Part shown: positions 34,870-45,107 of the stretch, piece after piece
Position numbering within the stretch: position 1 is the stretch's first letter
Layout: every line of letters begins with the position of its first letter
Assembly: GCA_037903475.1 (NCBI GenBank)
Contig: JBAJFG010000368.1
Location: forward strand, 682,001 to 746,000
Direction of reading: 5' to 3'
Length of the DNA: 64,000 nt
Source of the DNA: Ancylostoma caninum
Lineage: Eukaryota > Nematoda > Chromadorea > Rhabditida > Ancylostomatidae
The notes under the pieces: model-generated
Seen by the model: only the letters and a program-made list of their open reading frames with translations
Told to the model about the DNA's origin: nothing
The model's database searches: none
Made by a program: the position numbers and the translations under genes

Positions 34870-35600
34870 TGCAGAGACATAGACGAAGATCCATACTCAA
34901 GCATCATAAGTCAAGAGAATTCAACCTAAAACGGTTCCTGTTTCACACCTTCACGACCTTACGCTTTTGGCATTATATGTCACGTGGGACACACGCATTT
35001 GAATGCGCTTCGGTCCCTGTACAACTATTTAAGCACGTGGTCCCATATGGTAGGAATTTTTCCTCTGCCTCATAGTACTCCAAATTTGCTCAAATTTGAG
35101 AGCTATTGTTTTCCCTTTTGTAAGCGCCAAGAGTGTTTCCAAATGTTTATTGTCCATTCACTTGGTATGGATTGAGTTTTCTTTCCCATATGTATTGTTG
35201 TCTCTGTTGTACGCTTGCACAATGTACTGAAAAAGTTTGAGGCAATATCTGTTCTGCTTGGTGCGTGTTTAGAACACTTTAATGTTTGTTAGTATATCAC
35301 TACATTAGAGTTTGCTAGTTACGACTGTATCCCAAAAATGTAACTCTGAAAAGAGCGTGCTCATTCGGTTGAGCACGCGGATCCACGTGTCGGACCACGC
35401 GTGTCAACCGGTTGAGCACACTGTTGCAAATATGTTTAACCGAACACTATCTAAAACAATTGGTTGTGCAAACAGACTTTGGTCAAAGATGAGCGGTAAT
35501 GAAGCAATTTGTTCTAACTTGGCAGCTATTGACGTCCTATATGATCTTCTAGCTAAATGTCATGATCTCACAGAGTACTTGTGGCTTATTCCATACTGAG
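34870..35600 (+). other. Region with a 95-codon frame (35,312-35,599), unassigned
   Basis: The frame contains NMFNRTLSKTIGCANRLWSK and ends LTEYLWLIPY. It has a plausible amino-acid balance but no family I know and no clear splice sites. Two other short frames at 34,869-35,175 overlap in different phases. I treat all as unproven. Confidence 0.25.
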
Positions 35601-35789
35601 ATTTTCTCCATCAGCACCTTCACTTTATGTCAGATTTATTATGCCATTACGCCAAGTTTACTGCCAGGGTGTAAATGATTCATGAAAAAGCGCACGCTGT
35701 TTACAGTCTCAGGCACTCGCACCGGCCGAGCGGCGGGCGAATTCGGGTGAGCGGCCGAACGGCTCGCCAATTCCAAAAACAAATACAAT

Positions 35790-36362
35790 ACAAACAAATA
35801 TGGACCTAACTCATGACATCTCCCTGAGTAGTGGACACCGGCGCATCCCTCCTGCATCGGTAGCTATATTTTCAGGGCGCTCCTCCACTTTTGAGCGCAG
35901 GCGCACCCCTATCACAGCAGTGGACCCGTCTCCCCCACTTTGGGCGCCGGTGCACCCTTATCATAGTAGTGGACCCGTCTCCTCCCACTTTGGGCGCCAG
36001 TGCACCCTTATCACAGCAGTGGACCCGTCTACTCCCACTTTGGGCGCCGATGCACCCTATTCACAGTAGTGGACCCGTCTCCCCCCACTTTGGGCGCCGA
36101 CGCACCCTTATCACAGCCGTCGACCCGTCTCCCCCCACTTTGGGCGCCGACGCACCCTTATCACAGCAGTGGACTCGTCTCCTCCCACTTTGGGCGCCGA
36201 CGCACCCTTATCACAACCGTGGATCCGTCTTCCCCCACTTTGGGCGCCGGCGCACTCTTATCACAGCAGTGGACCCGTCTCCCCCCACTTTGGGCGCCGG
36301 CGCACCCTTCATGTAACGGTGGAGTGGTCGGCATCACTCTAAGCCACGCGCTCGAATTTCGT

Positions 36363-36447
<85 letters not shown>

Positions 36448-36489
36448 CACACGTGACACACTAAGTAAGCCCGTCATTATAAGTCATGA
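35790..36489 (-). mobile_element. Helitron-like element, family B, 3'-truncated (HB5)
   Basis: The 5' end TCATGACTTATAATGACGGG ends at 36,489 next to T (36,490). The 50-bp minisatellite is at about 35,895-36,310 and a pure (AC)n run is at 36,367-36,446. On the 3' side the copy stops at about 35,790 within sequence equal to 33,465, so hairpin and CTGG are missing. Confidence 0.85.
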
Positions 36490-36760
36490 TTGTTCTCTTC
36501 TGCTCCTGATTTTTTCAATTCTCTACAAACTTGTTCTTTTAGATGGTATTGCTATTGACGCATCGACGTGTTTTTTGCCTCCATGTTCGATGACGCTGAA
36601 ACGGCATTAACTGTATTCTTGATGTATGTAACGGTGAGATGAGAAATATTTCACATATTCATAGCATTTTAGGGAATAAGGGCACTGTTGATGAGGGAGA
36701 TGCTCGTGAAATGAAAACTATATTGCGCGAACGTCTACCTTTTCCCATGTAGCAAGGCCA
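36485..36760 (+). pseudogene. Diverged copy of the exon pair at 6,650-7,110
   Basis: The order is the same: TTGTTCTTTTAG acceptor, an exon-like block, a donor (ACG/GTGAGA), a short intron ending ATTTTAG, GGAATAAGGGCACTGTTGATGAG, then directly GGAGATGCTCGTGAAATG. The last junction lacks the segment of about 160 bp present at 6,913-7,074. Frames are broken by stops. Confidence 0.55.
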
Positions 36761-37230
36761 CTGGTAAGAACATAAGTATAGTTTGCTCAATCAGACGGTG
36801 CCCTCCAGATACCGCTCAGCCACGGGGCTACGTTCTCAATGGAGCAGTGTGATGCGCCTACCACATTCATTTACATTGCTCCTAGTAGCTGATAAGCCTA
36901 TCAACTTGCTCTAATGCCAACTTACTGAGACAATTCCGCCGGCAAATAACCGACGAAACGTATTAACGAGGACCAATAGCGGGCAAACAGCGGGCGGAAC
37001 CACCCATATTGCGAGCCAGACGCGCTGTCGGCCAAATCGCTGGCAGAATCATTCGGACTGATGCACGACCGTCGAGGTTCGGCCCGCTGGGTGAGCATCG
37101 GCCCACTTTTCGCGGCCACTGACCGCCGTCAAATATCTCCAAAAAGTGGCCTGAACGACAACATATTTCGCCTCAATAAGGAACTGGTCCGGTCGGAATG
37201 GTTGGTTGGTGATGGTACTCTGAAGTCCAC
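36761..37230. other. No gene recognised
   Basis: GC-rich with words such as AGCGGGCAAACAGCGGGCGG. No exon or known repeat. Confidence 0.35.
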
Positions 37231-37234
37231 TGGC

Positions 37235-37500
37235 GACCTATTTGTCGGGGGAATGTGTTTGGCAAGACATTTTACGGGTTGAAATCTTGTTTGGCAAGAC
37301 ATTTTCCGGGAGAATGGGGCTAGAGTCTGTTTGGCAAGGCAAAATGCGAGAGAATATGTTGGCAACCTATTTTCCGGGTGTTTGCCAATGTAGATTGCGG
37401 GAGAATATGCTGACGACCTATTTTCCGGGTGTTCGGCAAGAAAAATGGCAAGAGAATATGTTGACGACCTATTTCCTGGACAGGCACATACGACGCATTG
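37235..37500 (+). repeat. Tandem repeat of about 55-60 bp
   Basis: Five diverged units contain GGCAAGACATTTTACGGG or GACCTATTTTCCGGGTGTT and GGGAGAATATG. No relation to the Helitron minisatellites is evident. Confidence 0.8.
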
Positions 37501-38224
37501 GCTTTGCAGTCTAAGAGCCGGTTCAATTACCTCAAGTTTGAGGTACGCATTTCAAAGGGGATCGTATATTAGGAGAGTGCCGATGTCAGTCCGGAATGTC
37601 TGCTAGGCAGAATCACAGCCTGAGGATATCTCCGTGGTCCTCGCCGCAACGCGCACGACAGTACGTAGCCGGCTGAACACCACTGCGACGTCCACGTACT
37701 TCGTGCCTCCACGTACGTAATCGATGGATGTCATCGGTTCAACTGCTTTCTTTATTTCTTTCTTTCTTTATTGCGCATGTGAAACACATGCATGAATCAA
37801 ATAAAACTTTTAAAAACAGAACGCATAAAAATGCAGTTACACAAAATGCATAACACGCTTTCGAAATAGGTTAAACTTGACAGAAAAAACATTAGAACGT
37901 AAAACAATATTAAAGTTAGAGCAGATTCTATTAAAGAAAAACTTCGATCTGACTTGAGATCTGGCTGTATTTGTGGAGATTTTAAATGGAGCTCCTCTTG
38001 TTTTGGACATAAAACTGAGGAAAATTGATGTAATCGTTCGATAGATCGATGTCCGAATCGGTGCTATCCGATGAGTAGTTTCCTAGGTCCTCCGCCAGAA
38101 CTGGATGGTGTCCAGTGTTTCAGAGTTCCTTTCTTGGCCACTTGCTCACCGACGCCTTCTCATCGTTTGAATTTGGTGCCACGCTGCCAGGTTTTTAAAA
38201 AGTAGTGTCCTAAGAGTTGCTGTT
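37501..38224. other. No gene recognised
   Basis: This lies 3' of the Penelope fragment, where a GIY-YIG endonuclease would be expected. I could not find that domain in any frame. A (TTTC)n patch lies at 37,750-37,770. Confidence 0.4.
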
Positions 38225-39095
38225 TTATGCTGCTTTATTACATATCTTCTCCTCAGTGCAGTAGAGGCAATTCACTTCGTGGCACTTGCTTTCGTATACG
38301 CGACTAAACGTGAGGAGGTGTTTCGAAGTGGGCAGAAGACGGAACACAAGTCGTATGGGTATCCGCGATTCCTTCATAACCTCATTTATTCTGCGCGCTA
38401 GTCTGTCCCCCACATAAGGAAGCGCAAGTGTGATTCCATTCATCGTTAACGGGGTAACCAACATCTTTGAAGTACTGCTCGATATCCATTCCCTCCGAGT
38501 ATTCGGACAACGTCATTTTTGATCGCTGAGCTCACTGTCGTGCATAGTCGATCTTTGCCTTGAAGAGGTTCTGCACCGCGTTCGCTTTTACGCGGAACGG
38601 GTGAGCACTCCTCGAGTGCAACAAGATATTACGTGATGCTGGATTCCCATGCAATAAGTATTCGTTTTGACCATCATATATCTTGATCTTCGTATTAAAG
38701 GCAGCACCCACGATAAGCTCATGTCCAAAATTTTGAATATTTTGGAGTCTGGTTGATAGTCCCAGTAATTCAAGTTGCACCGCCGAAGGCATAATCGTTC
38801 CCAAGATTTAACTAGTTAGGCTTGGTATCCGGGTATCCGCGGGATGAGATGTGGCGAATCAGCTGATTTCTGCCGCAGTCACTCAGTTTTCCTAAGATAA
38901 CGTTTGCTTTTCATGCTCATTTCCAGAGGTTTTACATTGTGATGATCTGATTCTCCCACTTACGTTCTTTTACTTGTTATTAGATCTTATGATTGCTTCT
39001 TTTTCCCAGGACTTTCAAATTTTCAATTATGATATAAATTTCTGTTCATTTGCTATTTACACTTAATCATAAGTTTTGTTTCTTTTCTTAAGGCA

Positions 39096-39910
39096 CCAGC
39101 CTGATCGTCCGGCTAAGGCCGGACTCTCAGGTTTCTTTTGGGCTCACTTCGCTCGCCTCGCATACGTGTGTGTTCCCTTCTACTGAGCGCTGGCATACTA
39201 CTCTCGCAGGTGGGGACTCGTGCGTGACATCTTCCACACTTTCACGCACCCTTATCACACCGTTGGACCCAATTTTGGGCGTTTTTCCACTTCCACTTTG
39301 CGATGCCGGCGCACCCCTATCACACCGTTGGACCCAACTCCAGGCGTTTCCCCGCTTCTGGACGCTGGTGCACCCTTATCACACCGTTGGACCCGACTCC
39401 AGGCGTTTCACCACTTTTGGACGCCGTTACATCCTTCTCACACCGTTGGACCCGACTCCAGGCGTTTCACCACTTTTGGACGCCGTTACACCCTTATCAC
39501 ACCGTTGGACCGGACTCCAGGCTTTCCCCGCTTATGGACGCCGGAGGATCCTTATCACACCGCCGGCGCACCTCTAACATACACTGTAGCCCAATTCTCA
39601 TCCGCGTCGATCCTCGTACGCCTCGTTCCTCCTCTTCGTTATAAAACTCTCCTGCCCCTCTCTTTCCTTTTATACGGTCATGTAATCATAGGCCTATCTC
39701 ACTCATTCCGACCGTGTTGAAAACAACTGTCAGCCATTAACATGTCTGAACATGACGAAGGTGGCCCAAAACACCTTTAAATCAAGGTAAAAATCAAAAT
39801 TTGCAACTTTTTTGTACATAACTCGATGCGCTGAACACGATGGTGTCGGTAGTTTTTGTCGACAGTGGCTGGTTCTCTTGCACACACACACGCACATAAA
39901 ATGCCAATCA
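39096..39910 (-). mobile_element. Helitron-like element, family C (HB6)
   Basis: The 3' hairpin (CCAGCCTGATCGTCCGGC on the plus strand) starts at 39,096 next to A (39,095). The 59-bp array lies at about 39,240-39,570. A family C 5' block follows: TTAACATGTCTGAACATGAC, TACATAACTCGATGCG, (AC)n and AATGCCAATCA. The extreme 5' end is lost where HB7 begins. Confidence 0.85.
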
Positions 39911-40616
39911 TCATGACTTATAATAACGGGCTTACTTTGTGTGTCACGTGTGTGTGTGTGTGTGTGTGTAGAACGAAATTCGAGGGCGTGGCTTAGAGTG
40001 ATGCCGACCACTCCATCGTTACATGAAGGGTGCGCCGGCGCCCAAAGTGGGGGGAGACGGGTCCACTGCTGTGATAAGGGTGCGCCAGCGCCCAAAGTGG
40101 GGGGAAACGGGTCCACGGCTGTGATAAGGGTGCGCCGGCGCCCAAAGTGGGGGGGGTCCACTGCTGTGATAAGGGTGCGGGGGGGGAGACAGGTCCACTG
40201 CTGTGATAAGGGTGCGCCGGCGCCCAAAGTGGGGGGAGACGGGTCCACTGCTGTGATAAGGGTGCGCCGGCGCCCAAAGTGGGGGAGACGGGTCCACTGC
40301 TGTGATAAGGGTGCGCCGGCGCCCAAAGTGGGGGAGACGGGTCCACTGCTGTGATAAGGGTGCGCCGGCGCCCAAAGTGGGGGGAGACGGGTCCACTGCT
40401 GTGATAAGGGTGCGTCGGCGCCCAAAGTGGGCGGAGACGGGTCCACTGCTGTGATAAGGGTGCGCCGGCGCCCAAAGTGGGGGGAGACGGGTTCACTGCT
40501 GTGATAAGGGTGCGCCGGCGCCCAAAGTGGGGGGAGACGGGTCCACTGCTGTGATAAGGGTGCGCCGGCGCCCAAAGTGGGGGGAGACGGGCCCACTGCT
40601 GTGATAAGGGAATCAT
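39911..40616 (+). mobile_element. Helitron-like element, family B, 3'-truncated (HB7)
   Basis: It starts TCATGACTTATAATAACGGG after A (39,910). It has (GT)n at 39,950-39,970, the conserved GTAGAACGAAATTCGAGGG block and a 50-bp array to about 40,610. It ends abruptly inside a unit (GTGATAAGGG), so the 3' third is missing. 65 bp of unrelated sequence follows before HB8. Confidence 0.85.
40020..40612 (-). repeat. 50-bp minisatellite of Helitron HB7
   Basis: About 12 units contain GGTGCGCCGGCGCCCAAAGT, then GGGGGGAGACGGGTCCACTG, then CTGTGATAAG. Two units near 40,150-40,190 have internal deletions. The 125-288 codon frames here are repeat artefacts. Confidence 0.95.
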
Positions 40617-40678
40617 TGAACTTCTACTCGAAACTCGAATGGAAATCAAGACCGCCAACCAGAGGAATGCAGAGCTGG

Positions 40679-41936
40679 TGACTTATAATAACGGGCTTAC
40701 TTTGTGTGTCACGTGTGTGTGTGTGTGTAGAACGAAATTCGAGGGCGTGGCTTAGAGTGATGCCGACCACTCCACCGTTACATGAAGGGTGCGCCGGCGC
40801 CCAAAGTGGCGGGAGACGGGTCCACTGCTGTGATAAGGTGGTGCACCGGCGCCCAAAGTGGCGGAGACGGGTCCACTGCTGTGATAAGGGTGCGCCGGCG
40901 CCCAAAGTGGGGGGAGACGGGTCCACTGCTGTGATAAGGGTGCGCGGCGCCCAAAGTGGGGGGAGACGGGTCCACTGCTGTGATAAGGGTGCGCCGGCGC
41001 CCAAAGTGGGGGGAGACGGGTCCACGGCTGTGATAAGGGTGCGTCGGCGCCCAAAGTGGGGGGAGACGGGTCCACTGCTGTGATAAGGGTGCGCCGGCGC
41101 CCAAAGTGGGGGGAGACGGGTCCACTGCTGTGATAAGGTGGTGCACCGGCGCTCAAAGTGGCGGAGACGGGTCCACGGCTGTGATAAGGGTGCGTCGGCG
41201 CCCAGAGTGGGGGAGACGGGTCCACTGCTGTGATGAGGGTACGCCGGCGCCCAAAGTGGGGGGAGACGGGTCCACTGCTGTGATAAGGGTGCACCGGCGC
41301 CCAAAGTGGGGGGGAGACGGGTCCACTGCTGTGATAAGGGTGCGACCGCGCACAAAAGTGGAGGAGCGTCTGAAAATATAGCTACCAGGGGTGCGCCGGT
41401 GTCCACTACTCAGGAAAACGTCATGAGTTAGGTCCATATTTGTTAAATCGATTCGATGGCGTCTAACATCAATCGTTAAAAAAAGTAGATGTCAGACCAC
41501 TGCGCGGATTAGTATGCAATCCGTGTGAATCCTTCCTCCTTACGTCCTCCCCCGCGTTCTTCTCTTCTCATTTGTTTATGAACACACCGCACCCTCCACT
41601 TTTATATGTTCTAACTGACTCTTATCACTTGACCAGTTATAACAAACAAAGAATGATAGACTATCTTCTGCGGTCAATCCAGGTTGAACCGGTTATATAT
41701 AGTTACAAAAAGCTATTTCAGTTGAGCAAATGATGAAATTGCTTCGAGAAGGTTAATCCTCTTTGATAAGTGCATTTTTACATGAGAAAAAGCAATGGAA
41801 AGGGTGTGGGACACATTACAGCAAAAATGTGGAATAGCTGTGACTTTATTTGAATGAAGAAGGGATGAAGCCATGCGAGCGAAGCGAGCATTGGGAAAAG
41901 TCTGGAAGTCCGGCGTTAGCCGGACAGCCAGGCTGG
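40679..41936 (+). mobile_element. Helitron-like element, family B, nearly complete (HB8)
   Basis: It begins TGACTTATAATAACGGG (the first TCA is missing) and ends with the nested hairpin and CTGG, followed by T (41,937). The 50-bp array is at 40,785-41,345. The 3' body (41,400-41,870) is colinear with HB4 but uninterrupted, and so supplies the empty site for family A copy 3 at 41,699/41,700. Confidence 0.9.
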
Positions 41937-42911
41937 TTAATAATAACTATGGTGTCTCTGTGGTGAACATTCTATTTCCCTTTTGTTTGTACTTTTTTTT
42001 CTACAGGAAAGCTGGAAAATTAGTCGATTATCTAGTTGCGCCAAGAAATTCGTTGACAATAAAGGCAGAGTCATCGACTTCCTTGATCTACTTCACGAGC
42101 GTAACTCGGCCGAATTGCTATAATGCAGCAAATTGGTAGCATCCAAAAACCATTTTAACATGAGTTCTGACAAAATTGACGACATTATTCATGCTCCACA
42201 TAGTCAGAAACCCAAGATCGTTGTAAAACTTGAGTGACAAAGTTTTTCGTGGGTGCTGCGTTTAAGGAACGCGAGGAACCCGTCTTCATCAGGCCTTTCC
42301 AGCGTGAAGAATAAGTTGCTGTCATACGCATTCATTCGCTCCAATGTCATCTCAACTTCCGTTTCGAAATCCCCAATCACGAATAAGTCATCGATATAGC
42401 GCTTACAGAGCAAAATCTCAGACGTCAATGAAATGCGCTCGATGTGGTCCAGTAAAATGATGGCTAGTAGCAGCGCTATGCGGTTACCCATAGCCAAACC
42501 CCGTCTCTTTGCACGCCAGCGTAACGTCCAGCATTGATTTTAATATCATCGGCATTGAAGCACATCCCATGCTAGGGATTTGGCTATGGTGCTGTCATGA
42601 AAATGAAATGTAATGGAAAGAATTTATGATAAAAGAACTATAAAATTCACAAAGGAGTTTTGCCTATTTGCCCGTTTCGTATCGGAGTGGATAGAATGGG
42701 AATGACGGCATCTACGGCGTTGTTGTTGTTGTTAACGTCGATGTACAAGGAGGCGACGTCAAAAACCTGTGTAAGAGGCCGTAGGTGGTACTTGGAAGTG
42801 CAATAAAGAGGCTAGAAATTCGTCCACATTCACAATTAGTGCTCCAGCGAATTGAAGCAATGGCGACATTAGTCGTGTTTTGATATCATTGGAGGCTATC
42901 GTACTCAGGCA

Positions 42912-43190
42912 TTCGTGGGGGTCGACTGCAGGTAGAAAAGGGGTCCACCCCCAGTTGTACCTGGGGGTGGACCCCCAATCGCGGGGCACCTACCCCCACA
43001 TATGGCCGACGTCCCTCCACGTGCCCCCAGCAGAAGTGCCCCCACGTGCCCCGCGGACGTCCCCCACGTACCCCCGGCCGATGTCCCCCCACGTGCCCCC
43101 TGCCGACGTCCCCCCACGTGCCCCCACAGACGTCCCGCCACGTGCTCTCGCGGTTACCCCGCGACATCATCACCTTCTACCTTCTCCCCT
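42912..43190. repeat. CACGTGCCCCC array with hairpin end
   Basis: It starts CTCAGGCATTCGTGGGGGTC and contains an inverted repeat GGTCCACCCCCAG/CTGGGGGTGGACC. About ten units of CCCCACGTGCCCCC(A/T)G..GACGT follow. The same arrangement in the opposite orientation is at 45,460-45,786, and a shorter relative is at 54,948-55,102. Confidence 0.85.
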
Positions 43191-43194
43191 CGAC

Positions 43195-43322
43195 GTCATC
43201 TACAGAAGAACGCGCGACCGCCGCCAGGCTGTAAACGCGTGCGTCTAAGCTGCGTCGGCGATGCGACTAATCCATCACATAGACGAACGCGCGTCAAACA
43301 CACGCATCTAGTATAAATTGTA
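43195..43322 (-). mobile_element. MITE family 1, half copy
   Basis: It matches about half of 34,566-34,803 in reverse orientation, including the end CTAGTATAAATTG. The other half is replaced by the CACGTG array. Confidence 0.75.
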
Positions 43323-43352
43323 CCATCAATTGATCGATGATCCTCGTTCTAT

Positions 43353-43591
43353 CTCAGACAATTGTGCCGTCGAACAGCAGGTCGAACCCCCATCGCCACG
43401 CCCACTTTTTGAACTGGGGGAACGTGTCTCGACGTTCTGCTATAGCAGAACGTGCTGCTCATACCCCCCGACGTGCTGCTCATACCCTCCGACGTGCTGC
43501 TGTCCGCCGGATCTTCCAGACGCGCTGCTGTCCGCCGGGACCGTGATAACGCGTGTATATGTGATTAATCAACAACTTCATTTTCTCTCAC
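43353..43591 (-). mobile_element. Short element with GTGAG...CTGAG ends
   Basis: Read on the minus strand it starts GTGAGAGAAAATGAAG and ends ACAATTGTCTGAG. A second copy is at 48,264-48,488 (+). Both carry a 22-bp palindrome (half-site ACGTTCTGC on either side of TATA; 43,432-43,453) and GACGTGCTGCT-type repeats. There are no obvious terminal inverted repeats or target duplications. The ends match intron borders, and the first copy lies directly against an exon-like frame (43,592-43,835) at its donor position. Confidence 0.6.
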
Positions 43592-43835
43592 CTTTACGGC
43601 ACCAAGTCGGAATGCCCACAGTGCGATAAAGACAAGAATAGAACACTGACAGTATAATGCAGCATCGGTAGGGGACGGAATGTTGCTCAACTGTACCAGC
43701 AAACCTATTCCAAACTTTTCCCCAACACAGTGTTCGAAAGACCGCAGCGTTCCTGAGTAGATGGGTCCAGCGATGAGCGCTGCCAGCCTTGGCATTTGCC
43801 AAGCAGCCGAAATAAATATGTAGAAATCGTCTCTA
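43592..43835 (-). CDS. Exon-like frame of an unknown membrane protein
   Basis: The minus-strand frame contains AAWQMPRLAALIAGPIYSG and a hydrophobic stretch ALYCQCSILVFIALWAF, and ends LGAVK at an AAG/GTGAGA donor. That GTGAG belongs to the repeat element 43,353-43,591. If the element is removed as an intron, the frame continues for eight codons (IERGSSIN) to a stop. I could not find a good acceptor upstream; a MITE family 1 fragment adjoins at 43,840. Confidence 0.35.
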
Positions 43836-43895
43836 CTTGATGAAGAATAGGCCCCAGTCGCATAGCAGTCGCATCGCGGTCGCAGCCAGGGTAAA

Positions 43896-44920
43896 GCACA
43901 GGTGCGATATTTCAAACCACTCCTACGTATTTAGAGGAGCAAAGCGAAAAAAAGCAAAGGGGAGGGGGGGGGGGGTACGTTGTGTTTTTTCTTTATGATT
44001 GATCCTCGTCCTACGACCGCTATACTATCTTACATACTGCACTGACTCTGCAGAGTGGCCGAAGGCTTCTATTCAGGAACTATCGTGAAGGGAACGGCTT
44101 TTACGACCTAACATATTATTCGAGCTGTGGATGAGATGTTCCACACCTCCACGATCCCTGCTGTTACATCAAAATTTTCCCATCACAGTAAATCGGTACA
44201 ACAACACAGAGTAATAGTAATAAGTTATAGACGCAGTAATTAGTAAAGTTAGTATGTATTGCCCGCCACAGGAGAGTAATCACGGTAAATTTCCTAAATT
44301 TCACTCCATCTGTGCAAGTCGCGCACGTTAGATCGGTTCAATATTGCAAGAATTGCACTGAAGTTCGGCTGAAATCCCCTGTGGAGCTATTTCGCGCTCC
44401 TACGCGATTCCGCACTCTATTGCAAAAGATTACTATAGTTTCCACCACAGGGCAGGTGCGGAGAAGGTGCAAGTATCGCACCCTTATCGCACCTGCTCTG
44501 TGGTGGACTCTACAGTATTGAGGAGTGGTGGAGAGATGCGCATAAAGTATCCGGAGCGAAGAGGGAGCAGAGAGTGAAAACAGGAAAGTTTACGTAAAAA
44601 CTGTTAAAACATGTCTAATACTGTTCAAACATGTTCAGTTTTCTTGCAATCTGATCTCTCCTTTTTTATGTTCAGTATGTCCAACATGCTCAAACTTGTT
44701 GGGCACGTTTCCTTAAAACTGGCAGGTTTGTCTATAATGTCTGGATTGTTACAAATTGAGAGAGGCCAAACACTGATGAAAATATAATGAAAGCTGTTTA
44801 ATTGCTCATTACAATGCAAGACTGTGTACCACCAAGAATGGCGGAATCATGGACGTGGTTTACGTGCATGTGAAAGCAAAAGGGGGTCACGTATTTGGGA
44901 GATCCGAATCGCACCCCGTG
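43896..44920. other. No gene recognised; one strong hairpin
   Basis: A hairpin with arms CCACCACAG.GCAGGTGCG and CGCACCTGC.CTGTGGTGG spans about 44,440-44,506. A G-rich run is at 43,957-43,976. No exons seen. Confidence 0.5.
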
Positions 44921-44924
44921 CTTT

Positions 44925-45095
44925 ACCCTGGTCGCAGCTCAGACGCACGCGTTCACGGTCTGGCGGCGGCCGTGCGTTCTTTTCATTGAGGATGCACATG
45001 TCGTGTTGACCGGTCTTCATGGAAAATACCTTGCAAATGGATACGTGCGACTGATGAGCGACTGACGCACGCAGCTAGTATAAATTACCTTACAA
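44925..45095 (+). mobile_element. MITE family 1, partial copy
   Basis: It matches 34,640-34,803, from GTCGCAGCTCAGACGCACG to CTAGTATAAATTACC. The left end is missing. Confidence 0.75.
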
Positions 45096-45107
45096 TAGGG
45101 TAATTAC

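Larger units (their letters stand above)
38699..42261. mobile_element. TTAA-flanked TIR element inserted in the Penelope RT gene
   Basis: The ends AGGCAGCACCCACGATAAGC and (reverse complement of right end) ACGCAGCACCCACGAAAAAC are inverted and flanked by TTAA on both sides (38,695-38,698 and 42,262-42,265). TTAA targets are characteristic of piggyBac-type elements (inference from the target only). Its own length is about 720 bp; the rest is the Helitron pair 39,096-41,936. A second copy with the left end missing is at 53,443-54,062. There is no transposase. Confidence 0.85.
38225..42905 (-). pseudogene. Penelope-like retroelement, broken reverse transcriptase, split by insertions
   Basis: The 5' part (42,905 down to 42,266) has SNDIKTRLMSPLLQFAGA, motif-A-like VFDVASLYIDV, then after a frameshift GV-AMGNRIALLLAI and the catalytic box RYIDDLF, which is typical of Penelope-like elements. 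The 3' part (38,698 down to 38,225) has NTKIKIYDGQNEYLLH, LLHSRSAHPFRVKANAV, PYVGDRLARRINEVM, IPIRLVFRLLP and a Cys cluster (KCHEVNCLYC). The two parts are separated by 3.56 kb of nested insertions. Removing the TTAA-flanked element makes FLAFL continue directly into NTKIKIYDG in frame. Other stops and frameshifts (for example near 42,500, 42,600 and 38,530) show the copy is dead. The GIY-YIG endonuclease was not found. Confidence 0.9.

Noticed and set aside
42930..43150. Coding frames over the CACGTG arrays at 42.9-43.3 and 45.1-45.8 kb (up to 235 codons)
   Set aside because: Both strands and several frames are open because of the GC-rich repeat. No start, stop or splice logic.
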